NCBI GenBank assembly: GCA_024291935.2
Contig: CM044313.1
Span: 80,351,001 to 80,415,000 of the forward strand
DNA length: 64,000 nt
DNA from: Okapia johnstoni
Lineage: Eukaryota; Chordata; Mammalia; Artiodactyla; Giraffidae
Reading direction: 5' to 3'
Part shown: positions 37,801-48,300 of the stretch, piece after piece
How positions within the stretch are numbered: position 1 is the stretch's first letter
How the letters are laid out: each line of letters opens with the position of its first letter
The notes under the pieces: generated by a model
What the model saw: the letters and a program-made list of their open reading frames with translations, nothing else
Database searches by the model: none
Told to the model about the DNA's origin: nothing
Program-made: the position numbers and the translations under genes

Positions 37801-40800
37801 TAGGGAAAAGAAAACTATGTAAGAGAAAAAGAGTATAATTTGCCTATTCTGTATCATAAATACTATATATCCTAACTTATATAATTAAAAGTTAAAGCTA
37901 ACCTGAAAGTTCCGAAACCATATCCTATTATCCAAAATGGTGAATGTAAACACATGGTCCACAAATGGCTGGCTTTTGGGATGATACCGTGGTGTACTGA
38001 AGATCTAGCGGAAAAAGGGACACATTAGTTCTGTATCCTATGACATACCATGTGTGTTTTATATAAAGTTAAAAGGAAGACACTTATTTATAATATTTTA
38101 CTAAAAATAGTTTCTAGTAAAGATATTTACCTGAATTAAGAGTTCTTTTAACAAAGCATAGTGTGGTAATTCATCAAAAGCCTATAAAAATAAAGTGAAC
38201 ATATTATTTGACAATATTAATTTTGCTTACAATTGTGTTTTATTAACTAAATTGAATTATACAACTATACCACTCAAAAAAAACAACCATGCACAGCAAG
38301 AAAATTAAACCTCATACACTGAATAAGAAACTTACAGGGTCAAAAGACAAGAGGGGCCGAGAACCTTTTAAACAGTTTCCAGTCATCTTTAGCTCAGCTA
38401 GGGTATGAACTAGAAGAATTATAACAACAAAAATAGTTATAACTTTGGCACAATTATCCCAAAAGATTATTTTCAATTATCCCAAAAGATTATTTCCAAT
38501 TTTCTCACAAAAAAAATTTAAATTGAGTCAACTTACTATTTTGAACAAGGAATTTAGCAGATGGTCCATGAGGTGAATTTGAAAGCCTAAAAAATATAAA
38601 AGAAGCTTTTTCAACGAATTAGAATTTGGAATGTAGTAAAAGCTTACTACCAGCTCAATTTAAAAGATACCACAGAGTCTTCCCTGGCGGTCTAGTGATT
38701 AACACCCTGCACTTCCAATGCAAGGGGGCACAGGTTTGATCCTGGTCTGGGAACTAAGATCCCACATGCCATATGGTGCAATCAAAAACATAAAAAGCAC
38801 AGTTTAAAAAAACCATAAAGTGCTAACAATATTCACATATTCCCAAATTTATTTAATACATTCTCTTTCGATATCATTTCTAACATAATTTCACAGTTTT
38901 AAAAGAAAAGACTCTGTATGATTTCAATACCTCTAGACCATGGAATTTTTGCATTTGTTGCACATCCCTAGATAAGTTCCAATGTCTCCTGGTTTATAGT
39001 CTCTGGGAACTTAACAGAATTTGTATCCTGCTGTTGTGTGAAAACTGGATAAATTTTAATTATATTGAATTGGTTCACAGTGCTTTTCAGGTCCACTATA
39101 TTCTACTACTTTTCTGTCTATTCATTCTACTAATTTTTGAGAGTTTGATATTGAAACTCCAACTAAAAATCATAATTAATCTACTAAAAAATAATTGTAA
39201 TATATTGTGGAACTATAACTTTTATTTTCCAAATCTCCTGTAAATGTGTTATACTTTCATAATTTAAAAATTTTAAAAAAATATATATTCTCTTACCACA
39301 TATAGAGATCTTGTTTTTTCTTAGCTTCAAAATAGATACATTTATTGCAGTTTTTCATTTCACAAACCTAAATGGAGCAAAGTATAGAAAAATGAAGTAG
39401 ATAATAAAACTAAGATCTAAAGCAATTCCAAGAATGAATATTCAGATTCCTCCAAGAATACATCAGCAGGTTAAGAGGTTACAAAGGTCTAAATCAAAGT
39501 AGATTTATTTGCAGAAATGTTTATATTTTCTGCATAAAGTAAACTATGCTCTGCCCACCTCTTTGACGGAAGCAGCTACTCTTTTTGGTCTAGCATTTTA
39601 ACTGGCCTCCCTTGGGGAACCTCTTCTTCTAACCATATTCCTATGTACAAACTACTAAGATTAAAAACAAACAACCCCAGGAAAAAAGCACATTACAACA
39701 AGACTCAACAATTGCAGAAAAACATTCCTTAAAGAACCAAAAACATCCTTCATAGCCATTACTTTGATGTTTAACTCTTTTGCTTTTCTATTTTAAGTTC
39801 AAGAAGTTTATGTTTTTTCTTCCTCATCTATACTACCATTTCTGTGATTTGGTTCTATAAAATCACTAAGGAGTATACAAAACCTATTTCAAGTTGAATT
39901 AAACTTCAACGTCTTAAAGATTTATAAAGTCACAAGTGAGAAATGCACATAAGCAATAAGGGAATGAAGTCCTTTATTATTGTAGTATTTATAAATTAAT
40001 ATATATACACTACCTGAGGCTTAAAAAATTGATCAATCCAATACTTTTGCTGCTTACTTTCTTGGAATAAACACAACTACATGCTAAGTTGTAAGCTTTA
40101 GTTGCTGCAATCCAGATCCTGTTTATGTCTCCCATCTTCACTTGAAATTATACTACCTATTAAGGGCCTGTCTCCCTCATTAGAATGTAAGTTCCAAAAT
40201 GACAGGGGCATTTCTTTTAACACTGTTTCTATAGAATGATCACATGACAGAACAGGGCTTCAAAAATTTGTGCTAAATGAATAACAGAAGCCTTTCTAAT
40301 AACTAAAGAGAAGTATCTTAAACAATTCTTCTAAGTTTTAAAAAAATTTGCTTTAAAAATGGAAGTTTAGTCTTCAACACTACTTTGAAATTTTAACCTA
40401 TTACTAGTCCATAATACCTTAAGAGCAAATATCACATGCACTGCTTTTAATACTAGCAAAATACTTTCCTCAATATGCTTATTGAGAGAACACAAATTTA
40501 AGAATGACCAAGAAATAATATATACTGAAGCACTAAACTGTGTGAAGTAGACAATGAGTACTATACAAATTTAGAAGGTACATAATTAAAGTTCATAAAA
40601 TTTGTGTGTCTTATACAAAACAACTTAAGTCACTGGATAACTGACTTATTTTTTAAATGATCTACTTCTCATGTTCTAAAATATTGTTTCTAAACAGTGC
40701 TGCTAGAATATTTTACTTTCTTAAATTACCTCATTAATCACAAATAACTTATCTTTACGATCCATTTTAGTATCTGTAAAAAGAAAAAAAAACAAAAAGA

Positions 40801-43800
40801 TTTCAAAGCTACTTCAATCAAATCACTCATACTTTCTAGAAAATTAAATATTAACTATCTTTATACTTTTCAGTCTAAATGAGATTTATAGATCTTCAAA
40901 ATGATTAGAGCTGAAGACACATGACCTCTTTAAAAATCTTGTTCTTTTGAAATGCAAAAATGACTGACTGAAAATAGTCCTCAGGAATTATAAAGATCTA
41001 GGCAGAGTTTCTTTGCGTGTAGGCATACCTTAGAGATTCTGCCTGTTCAGTTCCAGATGACCATAATAAAGAGAGTATTAAAAGAAAGCAAGTCACATAC
41101 ATGTTTTTGATTTCTTAGTGCATATAAATGTCATGCTTATACTATACCGTAGTCTATCAGATGTACAAACACATTACATCTAAATAAACAATGTACATGC
41201 CTTAATTTAAAAATATTTTATTGCTAAAAAATGCGAACCATCATCTGAGCCTGCAGTGAGCCGCAGTAGTAACTTCAAAGATCACTGATCACAGATCACA
41301 AAGTAACAACAATGAAAAGGTTTGAAACACTGCAAGAATTACCAAAACGGGACAGAGATACAAAGTGAGCAAATAAATGCCATTGGAAAAATGGCGCCAA
41401 CCACACAGGGTTACCGCAAGTCTGCAAATGGAGAAAAAAAAACTTGCAAAAAAGTGAAGCGGAATAAAATGAGGTCTACCTAAATTTTATGAATCTCTTT
41501 CCAGAACAGGAAAATTCTCACAAACCAGTTTTAGGACACAGGTTTTAGAAACACCCACTTAGGAAACAATATAAATTAAAATTCTCTTTATGTAACTACA
41601 GACCTCCGTTTCAGAAACACTGGTCTAAAGAACTATGTTATTACAAAGAATTAAAACCTAAGCACCTCCCAACACAGGCACAAAAAACAGCAGCATGAGA
41701 ACACTGTCATGGTTCCAAATCCCATTACTAAATGTTCTTCATTTGCCTGTAAGACATCCCATTACAAAGTAAAAAGCCTGGCATTTAGGAGTAGACTGAG
41801 TCCCAACTTAAAGGTGCTTCAAATCATACTCCTGGTACACTAAGTTTTTAATAAGAACAGTTTTTTGTTTTGTTTTAAATGCAGAAAATAATACATGGTA
41901 GTCTTGATTCATTTACAAGGACAAACCAGCTCATGGCCTCTGAGAACATTATAATGAAGTCATTCCTGGACTTTCAAGAAATGTTTTAGAGAAGACAATG
42001 CTTAATGAATTTTGCAGAGAATTTCTAAAAAACATTAATTGGAAAAATCTTGGCACTGAGCAGATAAAACTTCTGAGAAGTCACTGTTCTTTACCTGACA
42101 TGCTGAATGAACAAAATGTGACTAGAAGTGAAAATATATAAACAGGCAAGTTTACAAATACGAAATTTTAAAGCATATGATATAAAAGCACCTGCTTTAG
42201 AATGAGGCATCAACATTCTCAAGTCTTGCATTAAATGTCTTGTTCTGAAATTTATTCCTCTAGAAGAAAAGATGAGAATCCGTTCCTTATTTTTCCACTT
42301 CCCCTAAAGGAAAAAGGTGTGAGAATTTCAACATTGCATGGTGAATCTATCTTGTTTGTTTAAAAATAAATGCTTCCAAGTAGCAACCCAAACAGTCCTG
42401 ACCTCAGCCTTTAATTCAATCTCAGTAGCATTTACTGACCCCAGCTGCCACCCAGAAACCTCCTTGGCTTCCCTTATGTTTTTCTTCAATTTCTCCAGTT
42501 CCTCCTGATTATGACCGTTCTCATAATCCCACTCGCAGCTTTCACTGTCAACTCTTCTAGCTCAAATAATCCAGTATCTGACTTACCTCAAATTCAACTT
42601 TAGGATACCAAATCTTAAAATCTGGTAAATTTCCTTACTATTTTTCTGATGATGTCACCATCATTTCAGTCCCCCACGCTTTGAATCTTCCATTTGCCAT
42701 TATCTCATATCATAAGCAACAGTAAATGCTGTCAATTTCTCTTTCCAACAACTCTTAGTCCTCTCTTAGTGATACTGACTTCAAGGTTCAGATTCTTATA
42801 ATCTCATAAGAATTGCAAATCTTCAAATGCTAGTCCTCCCTGCCAGGAGCCCCTCCAATAGACAAGGTGGACTACTACCTGCTTGCTCCAATCACATCTT
42901 TATCTTCCAGGGTTTTCCAAACAAAGTTCAAAATGACACAGCTTTAACACTAGATTCTAAAGTACATTTATATTTCTACCCACACTTTAGCCAATTTGGC
43001 TTTTTTTTTCAAGTCAGCATTTCATCCACTTCAACACCTCTGATTAGTTTTCTCTCTCCCCCTCTGGACTTTTACTGTTCCCTCTCATTTTTGAATATTG
43101 AAATTTTGCTCTTCTCTTGGGATCCAATTCAAAGGCTAAATCCTTCATGATCCCTTACCTGGTTATTCTAAAGGAATCTTTATCTCCTGCACTTAAATAA
43201 AAAATTTCATATTGTGATTCAGATGACAGATACTATCACATTTCTTTTTATCTCCTAAAGGGAAGAGTGAGAACACTAACATTTACAGAAAATCTACAAG
43301 AAGTCCAGTTTACGCTTCACAAAGAGTAAATTACATTTTCTTCCTTAGTTTGCAAGTGAGAAGAGTTCAAAATGTCCCCGTTAATTAATATCAGGGTTAG
43401 AATTCAAGCTTATCTTTCACTCCTCAAAGCTAACTCCTTTCCCAGTGCTTGCCACCCACTACAAAGGGTCATTTACCTGTCACTCACTACTATATATACA
43501 TGGTATATAGAGATCTATGCTAAGCTGTAGTGGGGGTGGAGGGGGACAACGGAAGGAAATTACTAAATCAGACCAACTGTCTCCACAGTATTTTATCTAG
43601 CTTAAGGAGCTCTCAGATGAATTAAAGATTCAACAACTTGTGTTCACCTTCTTCTGAATAAAAACCATCAACTTACATACCAGTTCTTAGTTTCCTTCTA
43701 AACTCCAACATTTTAGGAGAAAGTGGTCACGTTTTAGTTTTGCAATCCCAAAGCACGGGAAACCTACCTTCTTACAGTGCTTGGCACATTAAAACTTTGT

Positions 43801-44616
43801 CTAATATACCTAAAACTCATAATATCTACCTTAGTTTTCCGTATCCCTTGAGAGTTACAAATCAAACAAGTCGGCGATGGAATGGGAATGAGGTTCAAGA
43901 GGGAGTGGATATACGTATACTTATGGCTGATTCACGTTGTTGTACATTAGAAAACTGTACAACACAACACTGTAAAGCAATTATCTTCCAATTAGTAGTA
44001 AAGTTTAAAAAAAAAGATCAAACGTCTAAGGCATAGTCCCAAAGGACAGTAGTTTTTTTAAAGAACCGCATAACCAGCTTCAAGATTCAGAATATGGGAC
44101 TATTCTGGATATCCCATCACTGCAAGGGGTATACTCGAGAGAGACAAACAACTTTAAGGGAAAATTCCTTCCTCTGACAACAACAAAAAAAGAAGGAAAA
44201 GAAGACCAAACACTAACAGGCCCCGAAAGCCGCTTCTCTGCGAGCCAGGTAAGAGCTCTGAAATCGGTCAAGTTGCTCAGTCAGCAGCCCGCCAAGCGTG
44301 CAGCCAAGTGCACTAGGGTTAGACGCAAACGCAGCAGCGGCTCCCGCCGGGAGAGCTGAGACGGAGCACCCCCAGCAACTCCGAAACCCGCAGAGCGGTA
44401 ACCAGGCAGGTACCGCAACGAAAGCGCGTGGAGCCGCGGCCGCAAAGCCCCCTTTACCTTGCAAACTGGGCCTGGGATACGATCTTTCTCTTCTTCCGCC
44501 GCCTCCTCTGATACGTCGTTCGGCTTAGCCGGCAGCTTGCCATCTTTCGCGTCCCTTTTCAGCTTTTTCGCCTGAACCGCCAGGCCTCCACGCCGCTTCC
44601 TCTTAGTCGCCACCAT
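34830..44616 (-). CDS. BRIX1: BRIX1, Brix-domain ribosome biogenesis protein (10 coding exons, 353 aa)
   Basis: Nucleolar factor needed for early 60S subunit assembly (homologue of yeast Brx1; established knowledge). Coding exons on the minus strand: 44616-44458, 42303-42192, 40773-40730, 39367-39297, 38586-38537, 38409-38336, 38181-38131, 38004-37903, 35481-35353, 35099-34830. Every boundary is GT-AG; the sum is 1062 nt with a TAA stop, giving 353 aa, the human length as I recall. Exon 1 encodes a Lys/Arg-rich then acidic N-terminus ending in DRIPGPVCK. Exons 2-9 carry the Brix domain (about residues 60-250), including [12 protein letters not shown] and [20 protein letters not shown]. Exon 10 is the basic C-terminal tail ([14 protein letters not shown]). 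Residue 2 is Val, where I recall Ala in human. The start ATG lies in a CAAGATGGTGGCG context resembling a YY1 site. It is head to head with RAD1, and its 3' end faces the DNAJC21 promoter. Confidence 0.97.
35723..37134 (+). mobile_element. Bovine L1, 5'-truncated, in BRIX1 intron 8
   Basis: ORF2 C-terminal coding sequence (open pieces 35776-36114 and 36190-36648, the latter with the Cys-rich [15 protein letters not shown] box and [13 protein letters not shown] end), G-rich 3'UTR, and an (AAAT)n tail at 37113-37137. Perfect 15-bp target duplication AAAATTGAGTCATTT at 35708-35722 and 37135-37149. Antisense to BRIX1; left edge about 230 bp from exon 9. A frameshift separates the two open pieces. 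Confidence 0.92.
38451..38496 (+). repeat. 23-bp tandem duplication in BRIX1 intron 5
   Basis: Two copies (38451-38473, 38474-38496) of a 23-bp unit starting CAATTATCCCAAAAG, differing at the last base. Intron 5 is only 127 bp, and the repeat lies 42-87 nt upstream of the exon 6 acceptor in transcript sense. Confidence 0.9.
38679..38801 (+). mobile_element. tRNA-derived SINE (CHR-related, short)
   Basis: TCTTCCCTGGCGGTCTAGTG, GGTTTGATCCTGGTCTGGG, AACTAAGATCCCACATGCC then an A-rich tail. In BRIX1 intron 4, about 90 bp from exon 5. Confidence 0.75.
41024..41483. mobile_element. Tigger-type DNA transposon remnant
   Basis: Left end AGGCATACCTTAGAGATTCT then GTTCAGTTCCAGATGACC; right end ...GAATAAAATGAGGTCTACCT as a decayed inverted terminal repeat, with TA next to each end. 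Internal phrase 'tgtacatgccttaatttaaa' matches the Tigger1 family as I remember it. Internally deleted, no transposase. In BRIX1 intron 2. Confidence 0.7.
42380..43200 (+). mobile_element. Degenerate L2-like LINE sequence
   Basis: Long pyrimidine-rich stretch with L2-like phrases ('tccttcatgatcccttacct', 'caactcttagtcctctctta'). BRIX1 intron 1. The frame at 42827-43150 has no coding signal I trust. Confidence 0.35.
43876..44012 (+). mobile_element. L1 3' end fragment
   Basis: 'atatacgtatacttatggct', 'gattcacgttgttgtacat', 'ctgtaaagcaattatcttcc' and an A-rich end. BRIX1 intron 1, antisense to the gene. Confidence 0.65.
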
Positions 44617-45110
44617 CTTGCTCCGCGCCTTCGCTCTAGGCCTTCCTTCCGGCTCTGCCGCTCGCTCCGCCTTCCCGTCTCTATGGTCCCGGCCTCCAGC
44701 TCCACGGCCCTGCAGCTCTATGGTGCCTCTTTCCCGTCTCTATGGTACGGCCTGGTCGGCTCTCTAGGCCTCTTCTATCTCTGTGGTGACGGTGGCCGAG
44801 TTGGCCGGCATATCTGAATAGAGTGGCGGGAGCCGCTCCAGTTCCTCCGCAGTTTTCTAGGAGCTGCATCTGGGCGCTGCGCAAAGGTAGGGTTTGGGCG
44901 CTGGGGATCCCAAGACAAGTCTGTAAGCGGGTCGGGGGCTGGTGAGTGGTGGTGGGTGGTTGTCTGGGTCTCTTGGAGGACCTTCCAAGGACTCAAGGCC
45001 GCCCCCCTAGCGCATATCCTGTTAGAAGCAAGATTGGAGGCTCGGGACGCCTCTTCTCTGAGGAAGCGGAGCCTCTGTTTGGCTTGGCGAAACTGACCCC
45101 GGTGACCGTG
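44280..45110. promoter_or_regulatory. CpG island and bidirectional promoter between BRIX1 and RAD1
   Basis: GC- and CpG-rich segment spanning BRIX1 exon 1 and the gap between the divergent start codons. Visible elements: a CTTCCGG ETS-type site at 44647-44653, a GCGCTGCGC NRF1-like palindrome at 44874-44882, the YY1-like context around the BRIX1 ATG, and a repeated CTCTATGGT motif. No TATA box was seen. The arrangement implies co-expression of a ribosome biogenesis factor and a checkpoint factor; binding is inferred from motifs only. Confidence 0.8.
44672..44746 (+). repeat. Direct repeat in the BRIX1/RAD1 promoter
   Basis: The 16-mer TTCCCGTCTCTATGGT occurs at 44672-44687 and again exactly at 44731-44746. 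A partial copy, CTCTATGGT, lies between them at 44716-44724, and a looser CTCTGTGGT follows near 44779. It looks like a local duplication of a promoter segment or a clustered factor site. Confidence 0.75.
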
Positions 45111-45370
45111 TTAGTTGCGTATTTCTGTCCTTCGTAACTTTTCATGTGACTGTCCCCTTACTAAAGACGACGAAACCCTAGTTTACAGGGTAATTTTCCC
45201 CAAAGTTAAAGATAGTTAAGTGGCAGAGGTGGGGTTTCAGTCCCTACTTCGGCGAGTTCAGCGGCCAGGCCTCTTCCACTCGGCTCAGCGCGGGTTGAAA
45301 TCGCGGGCCTCGTAAGCCTGGACAGGGAGTTTTATTGTCGCGTCTCATCAGGAGCATCCCTCGGGGTCGA

Positions 45371-45397
45371 ATGCGCCGTGGACCATGCCCCTCCTAA
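45371..45397 (+). other. Upstream ORF overlapping the RAD1 start
   Basis: ATG at 45371-45373, eight sense codons, TAA at 45395-45397, in a different frame from RAD1 and crossing its start at 45385. The context is weak (C at -3, C at +4), against A at -3 for the main start. If transcribed, it could lower RAD1 translation through leaky scanning. Confidence 0.6.
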
Positions 45398-48300
45398 CCC
45401 AGCGCATCCCAGACGAGAATGATTACTGCTTAGTGGCCAGCCTTGACAACGTCAGGAACCTCTCCACTATCTTGAAGGCTATTCATTTCCGAGAACATGC
45501 CACGTGTTTCGCTACTAAAAATGGAATCAAGGTTACAGTGGAAAACGCAAAATGTGTACAAGCAAATGCTTTTATTCAGGTATGGAAGTTGGCACTTTTA
45601 ATCCAGTGACATATGACATTCTTCACCCAGCTCAATGAATTCCAAGGGTCCTCATTTAAGTTGGAGCACAAAATATCATTTGAATTCTTTTTCTCTCCTG
45701 GTAACAAATCCTTTTCCTATCGTGTTTAGAGATAATGGTTAATAACGTCTAAAATATGTTAAACTATAGGTGGGCACTTTTTCTGAGTGTTTTGTATGTT
45801 TATATGTTTAATTCATTTAATCCTCACAACAGTCCTATGAGGTGATTCTGTTATTCCCATTTTACGTTTGTGGAAACTGAGACACTAAGTGATTTGTCAG
45901 CAGTCCTATAGCTGGCAAGTGGCTTAGTTGGGATGAGAACCCACAACATTTGTTTCTATAGTATATGCTCTTTTGCACTACTTCCCTATTGTTATTTTTT
46001 CCTCTTATTTGTTATAATCTGTTTGTTCTTACAAAGTAATAGTTGTATGGTTCAGATAGGATTTCACATTTAATTTAGCATTTTGGGGGAACACCTAAGG
46101 GCACCTCAGGTATAGAGGGATTAATCAGACACGGTTCCTGTCCTCAAAAGAAATTGAGAACCAGTTATTACTTATGCATTGTCTAATTTGTTGGTCTGTT
46201 TTCCACATGATCTTAGCCCAACTGATGGGCACAAAAAGGAGACTAGGGAGAGTCATGTAGGAGATAGTTTAGCTCCAAGGAGCTAGATGAAGGACCTTTT
46301 CATAAAGTTTTGCATTAGACTGAAATCAGTTACACTTTCAACTACTGAGTAGTAGCATTCTAATGGATCACAGTTGAAAAAGTTTAAGATGTGTTGATTG
46401 ATAATCAGAAATTTTTCATGGGTTTAGCACAGTATTGTTATTTTAAAAACATAAAGTGAGCTCTAGAATTGTATGTGTGCGTTTTCATTCTTTAACATAC
46501 ATTTTCATGTTTACTCTTTTTTTATAGGCTGGAATATTTCAAGAGTTTAGAGTTCAAGAAGAGTCTGTTACTTTTCGAATTAATTTAACTGTCCTTTTAG
46601 ACTGTTTATCTATTTTTGGATCAAGTCCTGTGCCAGGTGAACTATTTTATTGTCATTATAATAACATAAAAGCATTTCTGGATGATCAGAAAACTACAGG
46701 AAAAATTATTAGAATATAAGTAATACAAACATTTGTTTAAAAAATTAATTGCCAATTTATTTTTCATTTGCCACAATCATGTATTCTGATTTTTCACAAT
46801 ATTAGTAGATGCTAATGGTTCTTATATTTACACTCACCTTTTAATTTACAAAGCTTTTAGGATTTTAAATTTGAACTAATCAAAAGAATACTTTGAACAT
46901 GTCTTAAATATGTTTAACATTGAGAAATATATTTTAATTGCTTCTTTTCCCTAATGTGTCAAGAATTATAGTTAGTGGCAGAGAAAAACAGATACCAGTT
47001 GTCCTGACTCTCAGTTCACTGTGTTTGACATTTGCTTTTTTTTCTTTAAGCCCTATTAAGCCCTATTAAGCTATTTTCCTAAATGCTTTTCTTTAAAATA
47101 GTCATATACTTTTAGAAATAGTTAAAACTACAAGGAGACCCCAGAAGGATGATTTATACTTCATAGGAAAGGATCAGTTATGGTCCTCTAGAAAATATGT
47201 TTTAATTTTGTACTGAAATTCCATTATTATTGGAATTGGTTAAAATTATACATTTTCTAATGCAGTGATTGCCAACTGGTTTCCCATAAAAGCACCTGCC
47301 TTCTTCCATTGCTCAGTGTGGTACTCCACCCAGTAAGAAAGAGGAGTAGAGTGTTCTGTCATATTCCTTCTCCTCTTTAGTGTTTTGCAGAGCTAAAACC
47401 CTAACCTCCATTAACCACCCTTTTTCTCCTAATTAGACCTTAAGATGTGGTGAAATATAAAGACTATCTTCTGGTAAAAAACATTGGAAGGGTCCTTATC
47501 AAAGTGAATACATCAGTGTTATAATAAGACAATATGAAAGCAGTCCATTGTTAAACACAGATTGAACCTTCAAGAATAGCATAGTCTATCCTACAACAGT
47601 TATTATTAATACATGCAATATGGACCATATAGTTTCTCCATCCTAAAGTTGTATATTTATATATAATCCCCTAGCTATCACTGAAGTGTTTTTTTTTTTT
47701 TTTTTTTTGCAACCTGGAAAACGATTTCAAAGAGTTATATTTTATTCCCAATTTTTTGCAGTTATTTTTGGAATTGTCTACACACAACTATCATCAGGGA
47801 AGATGTGATCCCTTCTCATAAGGATATACATACATATATGCTAGAAATGGACACGGTAAAATATTCTTGAGTTTAAGGCATCATTTGAGGAGAAGCTGAG
47901 CCCAGAGCTCTAAAGCTAAGCCCAGAGTATGATTTGTTTCCATTGCAGGGACTTTTACTGCACTTCGGATGTGTTATCAAGGTTATGGTTACCCTCTGAT
48001 GCTGTTTCTGGAAGAAGGAGGTGTGGTGACAGTGTGTAAAATCAACACTCAGGAGCCTGAGGAGACTCTGGATTTTGATTTCTGCAGCACCAATGTCATT
48101 AATAAAATTATTCTGCAGTCAGAGGGGCTCCGTGAAGCATTTTCCGAGTTGGATATGACAAGTGAGGTCCTGCAGATCACCATGTCTCCAGATAAACCTT
48201 ATTTCAGGTATTTGAAAGCCCTGCAGTCCTAGTTAATGTAGTTTACTCCATCTACCTGCTTACACATTTGCTTAGGATGCAGAGTTTTTGTTACCCAGGA

